Origin: JAVBQJ01 sp031549115
GTDB lineage: Bacteria; Verrucomicrobiota; Lentisphaeria; Victivallales; Victivallaceae
Direction of reading: 5' to 3'
NCBI GenBank assembly: GCA_031549115.1
Contig: JAVBQJ010000056.1
Span: 34,150-98,149, forward strand
Length of the DNA: 64,000 nucleotides
The translations under genes were made by a program, and so were the position numbers. The notes beneath the pieces are model-generated. The model worked only from the letters and a program-made list of their open reading frames with translations. It had not been told where the DNA came from and did not search any database. Positions 1 through 7,218 of the stretch are shown here, in pieces. Every line of letters starts with the position of its first letter. Within the stretch, counting starts at the first letter, position 1.

Positions 1-50
1 AAAATACCGGGATTTCGTGAAATTCGTATTTTGATAAAAAGGGGAAGTAT

Positions 51-392
51 ATGAAAAGCTTAGTTTTTATCTTGCTTGGTCTTGTGGCTGTTTCCATGAC
101 AGGATGCAGCAGATTTACAACAGAAGGCAGCGGAACAAACGAAAAAATAGTTCATAGCGAAACGGTTTGGCAGTCATACTATGGATTTGATTGGCACTGC
201 CGTGATGTGAAGAAAGCCTCAAATGGGTTAGGTTTATATCAAGTTACCGTGCATAATGATTATTTGTACTCGTTAATCGCAGTTACAAGTCTTGGACTTG
301 TTGTGCCGCAAACCATAGAGTACCAGTGCCAAATACCTCTTCCCGAAGATGACGACGAAGAGGAAATGAAACCTAAGAACATTCGAAAATAA
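51..392 (+). CDS. Small lipoprotein, candidate immunity partner of the DUF2235 protein
   Basis: 113 residues. A short hydrophobic N-terminus ends in a lipobox-like SMTG-C with Cys19, so it is probably a lipid-anchored periplasmic protein. The mature part has no family I recognise and ends in a run of Asp/Glu followed by a basic tail. A ribosome site (AAGGGGA) lies just before the ATG. It sits 16 bp upstream of the DUF2235 hydrolase on the same strand, so the two are probably co-transcribed. Known Tle1-type phospholipase effectors are paired with periplasmic lipoprotein immunity proteins; the gene order and the lipobox fit that idea, but this is inference only. Base composition is clearly AT-richer than the rest of the window. 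Confidence 0.75.
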   Translation: MKSLVFILLGLVAVSMTGCSRFTTEGSGTNEKIVHSETVWQSYYGFDWHCRDVKKASNGLGLYQVTVHNDYLYSLIAVTSLGLVVPQTIEYQCQIPLPEDDDEEEMKPKNIRK

Positions 393-408
393 GCAGGAGA
401 ACAGGCAT

Positions 409-1389
409 ATGGCAATAATACCTCTAACATGGGAGTATGTCATTTTCTTTGATGGGACTGGAAATACGGCCGAAATTGAACATGAATGTACAAATGTAAA
501 TAAATTACATGACTTATTGAAAAGTAAATCAACCAGGATGCGGTGCTACAAAGCAGGAGTGGGCACGCGCGTAGGAGAGTCTATTTCCGGTAATGCTTGG
601 GGCGCAGGAATCATGGATCGCATAAGGGAAGCTTATCGATGGCTCTCTGATCAACTTAATTATAGCGACAGGCTTACTGATAATTACAAAATTTATATCT
701 TTGGCTTTAGTCGTGGCGCCTATATTGCTCGTGTATTCTGTTGGTTGCTGAATACATGTGGAACTCCCAAGAACGTAAATTCCTGTGATGAATTATTTGA
801 TTTATTTGCTGCAGAAAAATCGAAAAAAATTTCCGAGTGGCAAGAAAGGAATGAATTTGATAATCCATCGATCGAAATGCTTGGTTTATGGGATACTGTA
901 AAAACTGCGGATTTCCCGGATATTGATTTTCAAGATAAAAAATTAGCTCCAAACGTGAAAGAGGCATTCCATGCGATGTCATTGGATGAGCTGAGAAATC
1001 TTTTCCCCATTTTAAGATTTGAAAAAAATCCGAAAGTGCACGAAGTATGGTTTGCCGGAATTCATAGTGATGTGGGTGGAGGTTATCCGGCTGAAGAGTC
1101 CGGACTATCGAATATTGCTTTGCGCTGGATGGTTGATTTCGCAATCGAAAAGGGGCTCAGCTTTAAAAATCAAGAAATCAAAGAAGATATTTCTTGTGCT
1201 TTACATGATGAATTCAATAAAAGTAAATGGCAGACGATGTGCCGCTTCAAAGACCCAATCCATCCAGCATTACCGAGAACGGTAGAATCTGGCGATTTAG
1301 TTCACGAATCGGTGGGAGTAAAAATTGATCAGTATGGTTACAAACCCTTTGCTTCGTTTTCCGAAAAGTTTGATTATGTTACATGTTGA
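409..1389 (+). CDS. DUF2235 alpha/beta hydrolase (Tle1-like phospholipase family)
   Basis: 326 residues. The FDGTGN motif (residues 14-19) near the N-terminus and the GFSRGAY nucleophile elbow with Ser101 are hallmarks of DUF2235. Asp162 in GLWDTV and His219 in HSDVGGGY complete a plausible Ser-Asp-His triad. The family includes type VI secretion phospholipase effectors (Tle1) and uncharacterised relatives. No signal peptide or secretion adaptor domain is visible, and no T6SS genes occur in the window, so an effector role is unproven. The C-terminus looks complete (GDLVHESV is typical near the family's end). It follows the small lipoprotein by 16 bp and is followed directly by a group II intron. 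Codon use is AT-rich compared with the genes after 3.1 kb. Confidence 0.85.
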   Translation: MAIIPLTWEYVIFFDGTGNTAEIEHECTNVNKLHDLLKSKSTRMRCYKAGVGTRVGESISGNAWGAGIMDRIREAYRWLSDQLNYSDRLTDNYKIYIFGFSRGAYIARVFCWLLNTCGTPKNVNSCDELFDLFAAEKSKKISEWQERNEFDNPSIEMLGLWDTVKTADFPDIDFQDKKLAPNVKEAFHAMSLDELRNLFPILRFEKNPKVHEVWFAGIHSDVGGGYPAEESGLSNIALRWMVDFAIEKGLSFKNQEIKEDISCALHDEFNKSKWQTMCRFKDPIHPALPRTVESGDLVHESVGVKIDQYGYKPFASFSEKFDYVTC

Positions 1390-1414
1390 TTTTTGATGTA
1401 ATACTTATCACATG

Positions 1415-2046
1415 ATAAAAGTGAAAAATCGAACTTCGCGGGGAGCGTTTCAATATCTTCAACGCCCGGCATGGGCGATAACTTGACAGTGAAAGTCCGT
1501 TACAGACTTGGCTGTAGGAACTGTTAGAGGGTGTCCATCGCGAGGTGGAATCTGAAGGAAGTCGTCGGCAAAATTCCGGCCTAGCGAACAGAAAGTGCAT
1601 ATAAGGCATATGCGAGGCGACGAGCTTGCAAAACAAAGCGAAGTCCGATACTGCCCGAACCTCGTGGTGTAAATGTACCAGGCACATGGGATGAAAGTTA
1701 TCGCTCTTATCCGGGGAGGTCTCAACGGCACGAACAACGCTGTAATCAGACAGATAAGTTCAACCTTGAAAACAATGGAAACGAGTACGAACACGATCTG
1801 CGCAGTTGCAATCGCTGGGCATTCCCAAGGGAAAAGCGTGAGAATGGGCGAACACAAGAAAAGGATATTGGCATATCGCCAACAGTTGGATTCTGACACG
1901 CGCATTGACCAACCAACGCATTGGAGAGATGGGGTATGACGATATCTTGCTTCGATACAATGCGTTGCACTCAAGCTACTGAACCGCCGTATGCCGAACG
2001 GCACGTACGGTGGTGTGAGAGGACGCCCGGTCAAGCTCAACTGTAA
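1415..2046 (+). mobile_element. ORF-less group II intron (boundaries approximate)
   Basis: The stretch reads like a bacterial group II intron RNA. Domain I-like segments run from about 1460 (GGGCGATAACTTGACAGTGAAAG, then TTGGCTGTAGGAACTG and the GGAATCTGAAGGAAGTCG region) to about 1720 (TCCGGGGAGGTCTC), and a clear domain V lies at 1981-2013. The roughly 250 bases between about 1725 and 1975, where the intron-encoded reverse transcriptase/maturase normally sits in domain IV, have no long open frame, so the element depends on a maturase encoded elsewhere or is dead. The 5' end (usually GUGYG) and a convincing domain VI branch-point helix could not be fixed. It lies between the DUF2235 stop and the toxin-antitoxin pair and interrupts no visible gene. 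Confidence 0.8.
1981..2013 (+). ncRNA. Group II intron domain V hairpin
   Basis: The sequence starting ACCGCCGTATGCC folds back on the segment starting GGCACGTACGG with a four-base GAAC cap and a two-base bulge on the 3' side, which is the domain V layout. It is followed by GTGTGAGAGG, the usual link towards domain VI. Confidence 0.85.
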
Positions 2047-2085
2047 TTCCATTTTTTTCAGTCTCCCATTTGACTTTGAAAAAAT

Positions 2086-2123
2086 GACACGTTTTTTGTA
2101 ATCAAAGGAACACGTGTCTTTTT
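2086..2123 (+). terminator. Hairpin with T-tract before the toxin-antitoxin genes
   Basis: GACACGT (2086-2092) pairs with ACGTGTC (2112-2118) around a 19-base loop, followed by five T residues. It may terminate intron/DUF2235 transcription or be an operator for the antitoxin just downstream. The loop is long, so terminator strength is uncertain. Confidence 0.4.
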
Positions 2124-2140
2124 GAAGTTGGAGGTTGATT

Positions 2141-2404
2141 ATGGCTATGGAAAAACTTACACTGACCGCGCCGCCGGAAATAATTTCCATGGCAGAGGAA
2201 CAGGCAAAGTGCGAAAACACAAGCATTTCTGCGATGTTTGTCAATTTCGTGCTTGCCAAATTGCGCGTCGGTGCCCGGCGTTTCCGGCGAAAACTCGGGC
2301 CGCTGACCAAATCGCTTACCGGAATCGTCCAATTGCCTGGCGGTTTCGATGAAAAAGAATTCATGAGCGAAGTGTTCTCGGCAAAATACGGGCTTCCCAA
2401 ATGA
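2141..2404 (+). CDS. DUF6364-like antitoxin of a PIN toxin pair
   Basis: 87 residues. It opens with MAMEKLTLTAPPEIISMAEEQAK, a short beta strand and helix like DUF6364/ribbon-helix-helix-type antitoxins, followed by a helix with NTSISAMFVNFVL; the C-terminal third (PGGFDEKEFMSEVF) is probably the toxin-binding tail. The ATG at 2141 is preferred because GGAGG at 2130-2134 precedes it at 6 bases. The stop overlaps the PIN gene start (ATGA), giving translational coupling typical of toxin-antitoxin operons. It probably represses its own promoter, but no clear operator beyond the 2086-2118 inverted repeat was found. Confidence 0.75.
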   Translation: MAMEKLTLTAPPEIISMAEEQAKCENTSISAMFVNFVLAKLRVGARRFRRKLGPLTKSLTGIVQLPGGFDEKEFMSEVFSAKYGLPK

Positions 2405-2808
2405 AGCTTTTCATCGATACCAATGTCGTAATTGATGGGATCGCCAGGCGGGAACCATTTTTTGCGGATTCGCAGATGATCCTGAATCTCTGCGAATACG
2501 GCAAAACCGAAGGGATCGTTTCGACACTTACGCTTTGTACGGTCGCCTATGTCCTTCGCAAAAATGTCACTCCCGGGACAATGCGGAAAAAGTTGCGGGA
2601 TTTTCGTAATGCGCTCAAATCCATCGACCTTTCCGTTTCCATTCCCGACCGCGCAATCGACTCGTCCATGACGGACTTTGAAGGCGCGGTTCCGTTCTTT
2701 ACCGCAGCATACTGCGATGCGGATTATATCATTACGCGAAATGTAAAGCACTTTCCCCAGGATAATATTCCGGTACTGACACCGGCTGCTTTCCTCGCGT
2801 TGGAATAA
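2401..2808 (+). CDS. PIN-domain ribonuclease toxin (VapC-like)
   Basis: 135 residues, one complete PIN domain. The start MKLFIDTNVVIDGI carries the first metal-binding Asp (residue 6), STLTLCTVAYVLRK matches the central region of the PIN_3-type family, and DADYIITRNVKHF is the typical C-terminal strand. The motif normally written DFEDA is DFEGAVP here, so one acidic position common in the family is Gly; activity may be altered. Members act as metal-dependent RNases kept in check by the cognate antitoxin encoded immediately upstream with a 4-base overlap. Confidence 0.85.
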   Translation: MKLFIDTNVVIDGIARREPFFADSQMILNLCEYGKTEGIVSTLTLCTVAYVLRKNVTPGTMRKKLRDFRNALKSIDLSVSIPDRAIDSSMTDFEGAVPFFTAAYCDADYIITRNVKHFPQDNIPVLTPAAFLALE

Positions 2809-2878
2809 CCGGCACATTCACGCTTTCCCATTCTGTACTCCGGCATCCACAAGGGCAAAAATTTTCTTACGCAAGATG

Positions 2879-3121
2879 TTATGGCAATCGTATCGAATCG
2901 GCGATAACCAGCCGTTCGTATATCCAGCAGTCGGTCAGATATGCAATCAAACTCTTTGCGATCGACTGTTTTTGTTGCTCATTTCCCGTGCTTGACAGCG
3001 ATTTCATATATTCGGTCAGATAATAGAAAAATGAGTAATAGCAGTAATAGCAAAGGCGTTCCTGCTCTATCCCGCAGCAGCATTGAAAAAAATGTAAAAA
3101 AAAAGTGCTCCGGGTAAAAAA
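2879..3121 (-). pseudogene. Possible gene remnant in the 2.8-3.2 kb gap
   Basis: The 379-base gap between the PIN gene and the aquaporin promoter contains one minus-strand frame open from 3121 to a TAA at 2879. Its last 42 codons (from an ATG at 3007) read like a plausible helical protein end with the segment IAKSLIAYLTDCWIYERL, while the upstream part is low-complexity and Tyr/Cys/Phe rich with no start or ribosome site. It may be the tail of a decayed gene or chance. Nothing else is seen in the gap except the promoter at its right end. Confidence 0.2.
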
Positions 3122-3126
3122 TCAGC

Positions 3127-3155
3127 TTGACTTCGACAAAATCGGCACATATTAT
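3127..3155 (+). promoter_or_regulatory. Sigma-70-type promoter of the aquaporin gene
   Basis: TTGACT (3127-3132) and TATTAT (3150-3155) are separated by exactly 17 bases. An AGGAGG ribosome site follows at 3175-3180. Confidence 0.7.
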
Positions 3156-3187
3156 AACTGACGGACCAAATATAGGAGGAGACCATC

Positions 3188-3841
3188 ATGAACTGCCTGC
3201 GCAAGTATCTGGTTGAATTCATCGGTACGTTTTTTCTGATCCTGACCATCGGCTCCACCATCACACTGAACGGATCCGGCGTCATACCGCCGCTGGCCAT
3301 CGGCGGTATCCTGATGGTGATGATCTATGCCGGCGGGCCGGTTTCCGGCGGACACTATAATCCGGCCGTCACGCTGGCGGTCTTCATTCGGGGCGCACTG
3401 GCGAAGCGCGACGTTCTTCCTTACATGATCGCCCAGGTCGCGGGGAGCGTGGTCGCCACATTGGCGGTCATGGAGTTCCGGCATGAGGCTTCCGCCGCAA
3501 TACCGCCATTCAACTTTCGGATTCACGATCTTTTGTTGTCGGAATTTTTGTTCACTTTCGCATTGGCTTTCGTCGTTCTTTCGGTGGCGACGCTGAAGTC
3601 GGCCGCCGGGAACTCCTATTTCGGGTTGGCCATTGGCGGTACGGTGATGGTCGGGGCATTCGCGGTTGGCGGCACGGTCTGCTCCGGCGCGTTCAATCCG
3701 GCGGTGGAAATCGGGCTGGCCGGCATGCGGCTGACCCCGTGGAGCAGCAGCTGGCTGACTTTTCTGGCGGACTTCGCCGGCGCAAGCGTCGCGGCGTTGT
3801 TTTTCCTGTTGCTCCACCCGAAAAGCGAAAATGCGGGCTGA
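3188..3841 (+). CDS. MIP/aquaporin-family membrane channel
   Basis: 217 residues, about six membrane segments and the two half-helix loops of the family: HYNPAV (Asn58-Pro-Ala) and AFNPAV (Asn170-Pro-Ala). The family passes water, glycerol or other small neutral solutes across the inner membrane. In most members an Arg follows the second NPA and forms the selectivity filter; here the residue is Val, so the pore may differ from a classical water channel. The protein is at the short end of the family range. Strong AGGAGG ribosome site and its own promoter. The next gene starts 27 bases downstream and may be read through. Confidence 0.9.
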   Translation: MNCLRKYLVEFIGTFFLILTIGSTITLNGSGVIPPLAIGGILMVMIYAGGPVSGGHYNPAVTLAVFIRGALAKRDVLPYMIAQVAGSVVATLAVMEFRHEASAAIPPFNFRIHDLLLSEFLFTFALAFVVLSVATLKSAAGNSYFGLAIGGTVMVGAFAVGGTVCSGAFNPAVEIGLAGMRLTPWSSSWLTFLADFAGASVAALFFLLLHPKSENAG

Positions 3842-3868
3842 CGCCGGCGTGTTAAAATAAGGTGTTTC

Positions 3869-5026
3869 ATGAAAGCAATTGCGGTGTTCTTTTGGTTCGG
3901 CTGTGTTTTCGCGGCGGCCGGAGGCGTTTATCCGGCATTGCCGGAGCCGGCTTCCGGCGGAAATGCGGCCAAGGTGGCGGCACTTCTCGAAAGGCGTTCG
4001 GGTTTGCTGGAAGCCGCGCCTGTCAGTGTCACGTTTGATAAGACTATCGTCGCCGTTTCCGGCGACAAGCGCGATTATATCAGCGTGGGTATCTATTGGT
4101 GGCCGAATGAAGCCACCGAAAGCGGGCTTCCGTATATCCGGCGCGACGGCGTGTTCAATCCGGACGCGGCGAAAAGCGATTCGAGCAAGATCGCACGGCT
4201 CTGCGGGGTCGTAACCGAACTCGGCATCCTTTATCATTTCACCAAAGACGAAGAAGTTGCCGCGCATGCGGTCAAGTTTCTGCGTACATTTTTCACCGAC
4301 CCGGAAACCGGAGTGAAACCGCATTTGCGCTATGCCCAAAGTATACCGGGTATTTGCGACGGACGCGCCATCGGCATCATCGACGCGCTGCATCTGATCG
4401 ATGTCGCCGACTGCATTGTCCTGCTGAAAGACTCCAATGCCATGAGCCGCGAGGATTATGCCGCGCTGCTGCAATGGTTCCGGGAATACCGCGACTGGAT
4501 GGCGTCGCCGGCGATGCGGCAGGAATTCGAGGGGGCTTTTCACAATATCTGGATCGCCTACCATGCGCAAATCATCGCGCATTCCATCTTCATCGGCGAC
4601 ATGGATACCGCCCGCGGCTTCGCGCGGGATTTGATGGAGCAGCTTCCGAACTCCATTATGGCGGACGGGAGAATGCCTTTGGAGTTGGGGCGCACAAAAT
4701 CATGGGATTACTCCATATATGCGTTGGATATTCTTTTTCGCGCCGTATCCTCCGCGCGGAACGCCGGGGTCGATATGCTGGCGCCGGACACCGAAAGCGG
4801 GAAACGGATCCGCGCGGCGCTGGATTATCTCATCCCCTACACCAAAGATCCCGCTGCCTGGCCTTATGAACAGCTTTACGGTCAAATCCAGTTCAACAGT
4901 CTGGCGCCGTCGCTGATGAAAATGTATTTTCTCTCCGGCGAGAAGAAGTATTTCGACGCCTATAGCGGGATCGAGAATCCGCGCATCGACCTGATCACGG
5001 ATTTATTTTTTACCCCCGACCTTTGA
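3869..5026 (+). CDS. Secreted alginate-lyase-family protein (PF05426-like)
   Basis: 385 residues with a cleavable signal peptide (hydrophobic stretch to about residue 18). GIYWWPNEATESGLPYIRRDG, GICDGRAIGIIDAL and PLELGRTKSWDYSIYALDILF match the all-alpha toroid of the alginate_lyase family, which cleaves uronate polysaccharides by beta-elimination. The active-site loop reads FHNIWIAYH with His225 and the downstream Trp kept; the Asn that usually precedes the His is Phe, so the substrate or activity may differ. Likely periplasmic or outer-membrane associated. The neighbouring channel and envelope genes do not define the substrate. Confidence 0.7.
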   Translation: MKAIAVFFWFGCVFAAAGGVYPALPEPASGGNAAKVAALLERRSGLLEAAPVSVTFDKTIVAVSGDKRDYISVGIYWWPNEATESGLPYIRRDGVFNPDAAKSDSSKIARLCGVVTELGILYHFTKDEEVAAHAVKFLRTFFTDPETGVKPHLRYAQSIPGICDGRAIGIIDALHLIDVADCIVLLKDSNAMSREDYAALLQWFREYRDWMASPAMRQEFEGAFHNIWIAYHAQIIAHSIFIGDMDTARGFARDLMEQLPNSIMADGRMPLELGRTKSWDYSIYALDILFRAVSSARNAGVDMLAPDTESGKRIRAALDYLIPYTKDPAAWPYEQLYGQIQFNSLAPSLMKMYFLSGEKKYFDAYSGIENPRIDLITDLFFTPDL

Positions 5027-5124
5027 TGATACCGAAAACGGATCGAAAAAAACGGGACGGGGCATTGCAAAAATGAAAATTGAAGAGTAAATTATGGAGA
5101 TTATGGTTTAATAAGGGTTTTTTT

Positions 5125-5943
5125 ATGCGAAGCTGGTTGTTTGCCGGGAAGAAAATTGTTTCCCGGCTTTTTTTTACCCAGACGTTGTTGTGGATTGCTT
5201 TGGTGCCGGCGTTGTTCCTGCCGGAATATGCGCCGTGGCTGGTCGGCGCCGTGGCTGTGGTGATGTTGCTGGGCGGAGTGGCCGGGCAGATGCTTTTGCA
5301 TGCGTTGAGCAGCCGGTATGCACAATTGAACGTGGCCGCGTTGCCGGCGGACGAATACCTGATTGCGGTGGCCGGAAGCGGTTTCCAACAACATTCCGGC
5401 CGGGCGCCGGAGAGCTGGTTCGGCGATAATCTGGTGATCCGTCTGACCGAAGCCGGGCGGGTGGCGCAGGAGTTGGCGAAGCGCGGCATGGCCGGAAAAA
5501 TCTGCGTTTCCATGCCGGAACACCGCGAAATGGCAGCGGATAAGCGGATCGGGCTTGCGGCGTTTTTTGCCCGGTTTGGAGTCCCGGAGGAGGCGGTCAT
5601 GATTGTCGATTCCGCGTGGGACTCGGAAGAAGAGGTGGCGGAATTTCAAAAAATTCCCGGGAAGACGATCATCGTTTCCAACAGTTGGCATATTCCGCGC
5701 CTGATGCTGGCGGCGCGAATGTTGCAACTTCCGGCTATCGCGGCTCCGGCGGGGCAATTGTTTCCGGCGCCGAAAATCCATCCGCATTGGCGCATCCTGC
5801 CCACGGCCGGAAATCTGCAAAGCCTCGAATGCGCTTTGCATGAGGTAATGGGCTTGTCGGAACTCAAAGCGAAAATGTTCCTTCGTGCCGTCAACAAAAC
5901 GTTCTTCCGCAGTGTTCAATGCGGTTTATCCGGGACAAAATAG
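5125..5943 (+). CDS. YdcF/ElyC-like DUF218 membrane-anchored protein
   Basis: 272 residues from the ATG at 5125, chosen because AAGGG precedes it; an earlier TTG at 5080 has no ribosome site. Two N-terminal membrane helices are followed by a Rossmann-like DUF218 domain: AVAGSG, a basic substrate loop, DSAWDSEEEVAEF and TIIVSNSWHIPRLMLAA, the last being the conserved family block. DUF218 members (SanA, ElyC, YdcF) are linked to envelope integrity and peptidoglycan/undecaprenyl metabolism, with no firm reaction known. It precedes a membrane acyltransferase by 15 bases, suggesting a shared envelope-related transcript. Confidence 0.7.
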   Translation: MRSWLFAGKKIVSRLFFTQTLLWIALVPALFLPEYAPWLVGAVAVVMLLGGVAGQMLLHALSSRYAQLNVAALPADEYLIAVAGSGFQQHSGRAPESWFGDNLVIRLTEAGRVAQELAKRGMAGKICVSMPEHREMAADKRIGLAAFFARFGVPEEAVMIVDSAWDSEEEVAEFQKIPGKTIIVSNSWHIPRLMLAARMLQLPAIAAPAGQLFPAPKIHPHWRILPTAGNLQSLECALHEVMGLSELKAKMFLRAVNKTFFRSVQCGLSGTK

Positions 5944-5958
5944 ACAGGAATCCGTATC

Positions 5959-7164
5959 ATGTTGCTTGCAACCTCGCTTGGTATTTTGGCAATTCTGCTG
6001 CTGTTGCGCTTTCTGGCAAACCGAAAAACGGTTTCCGCCGACGGGAGATTGCAGCTTATCGCGTCCGGAGAGGTCAACACCGGACGGCAATTCGAAATCG
6101 ATATCGCCAAAGTGATATCGATCGTCTGGATGATTCTCGTGCATGTCGATGAGGAATGTTACAAAAACATCGAATTCGCGCCGGGACTGGAGACCTGGAT
6201 CAGTGTGGCCATCGAATTCGTCGGCGGGCCTCTCGCCGCGCCCGTTTTCATGATCGCGATGGGAATCGGCATGGTATACAGCAAAAACCAGGAGCCGAAG
6301 GTCAATGCGGTCCGCGGGCTCAAGCTGGTCGGGCAGGGCTATCTTTTGAACATTGTGCGCGGGACGATTCCGTGTCTGGTGTTTTTGGTGCTGTATCAGT
6401 CGAAGAGTCTTCAATACCAGGGCCTGGAAGAGCTGTTGTGTCTGGATATCCTGCATTTCGCGGGGCTCACGTTCCTGTTTTTCGCGCTGACGAAGCATTT
6501 CCACGTGAGCGACCTTTCCATCGCCTTCGTCGCTCTCGCTCTGCTGGTCGCCGGTTCCGTTGCGGCGCCGATTTATCCGGACGGCGAATTGATCTCGGTC
6601 TGGATCGGTTATTTCACCTACCAGAATTATCTGACCCCGTTTCCGTTTTTCGTCTGGCTGATCTATCCGGTTGCCGGGTATCTGTTCGGCAAGGTGCTGC
6701 TGCGGGTGACCGATAAAACAAAATTTTATACCCGTCTTTTGGCCGGCGGAGCGGTTGTCTGCGGCGCCTTTACGGCAACGCTGGTTGCGTGCGGCTATGA
6801 ACTGTCCGAGCTGTTTATCGACGACAACATGTATGAGCAGAATACAGTCAAAGTCTTCTGGGTGCTGGGCATTGCGGCGGTCTGGTGCGGCTTGTTGTAT
6901 TTCATTTCGCTGGGGCTCGGCCGCGTGGAAGCGGTCAAAAAACTGGTCACGTTCATGAGCAAAAAAATCAACGCCATTTTCATCACGCAATGGATTCTGA
7001 TCGGTTGGATGACCTGGGGCGGTTTCTTCGGATGCGCCGTATATGGCGTGAAATTCCTGTTTTTCTTCGTTGCGATCACGATTCTCACGGTTGTTCTCGT
7101 GTACCTTGACGATCGCCTGAAAAAATGGTGGAAAAACCGCAACGCGGTTCCGCTGCAAAGCTGA
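5959..7164 (+). CDS. Multi-pass membrane acyltransferase (heparan-glucosaminide N-acetyltransferase-like)
   Basis: 401 residues with ten or more hydrophobic segments. After the first helix, the sequence DIAKVISIVWMILVHVDEE matches the DxxRGxxxxxMxxxH opening of DUF1624/HGSNAT-type membrane acyltransferases, although the usual Arg is Lys. The PVFMIAMGIGM and LLCLDILHFAGL segments fit the same fold. Such proteins transfer acyl groups across the membrane to sugars. The exact substrate is unknown. The gene follows the DUF218 gene at a 15-base gap; its end faces the strong hairpin at 7179-7209. Confidence 0.65.
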   Translation: MLLATSLGILAILLLLRFLANRKTVSADGRLQLIASGEVNTGRQFEIDIAKVISIVWMILVHVDEECYKNIEFAPGLETWISVAIEFVGGPLAAPVFMIAMGIGMVYSKNQEPKVNAVRGLKLVGQGYLLNIVRGTIPCLVFLVLYQSKSLQYQGLEELLCLDILHFAGLTFLFFALTKHFHVSDLSIAFVALALLVAGSVAAPIYPDGELISVWIGYFTYQNYLTPFPFFVWLIYPVAGYLFGKVLLRVTDKTKFYTRLLAGGAVVCGAFTATLVACGYELSELFIDDNMYEQNTVKVFWVLGIAAVWCGLLYFISLGLGRVEAVKKLVTFMSKKINAIFITQWILIGWMTWGGFFGCAVYGVKFLFFFVAITILTVVLVYLDDRLKKWWKNRNAVPLQS

Positions 7165-7209
7165 AAAAAAACCATCCTCCTCCGGAGCGCTGATACGGCG
7201 CTCCGGAGG
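7163..7209 (-). terminator. Strong terminator of the alpha-mannosidase gene
   Basis: A perfect 12-bp stem (7179-7190 with 7198-7209, CCTCCGGAGCGC arms) with a 7-base loop. Read on the minus strand it is followed after five bases by a run of T (A run at 7163-7170 on the plus strand). It lies 10 bases past the mannosidase stop and may also slow plus-strand transcripts. Confidence 0.85.
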
Positions 7210-7218
7210 GAAGCCGCT

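Noticed and set aside
1459..2817. A 452-codon minus-strand frame across the group II intron and toxin-antitoxin genes
   Set aside because: It crosses three independent features including structured intron RNA and opposes two real genes; product has no family features.
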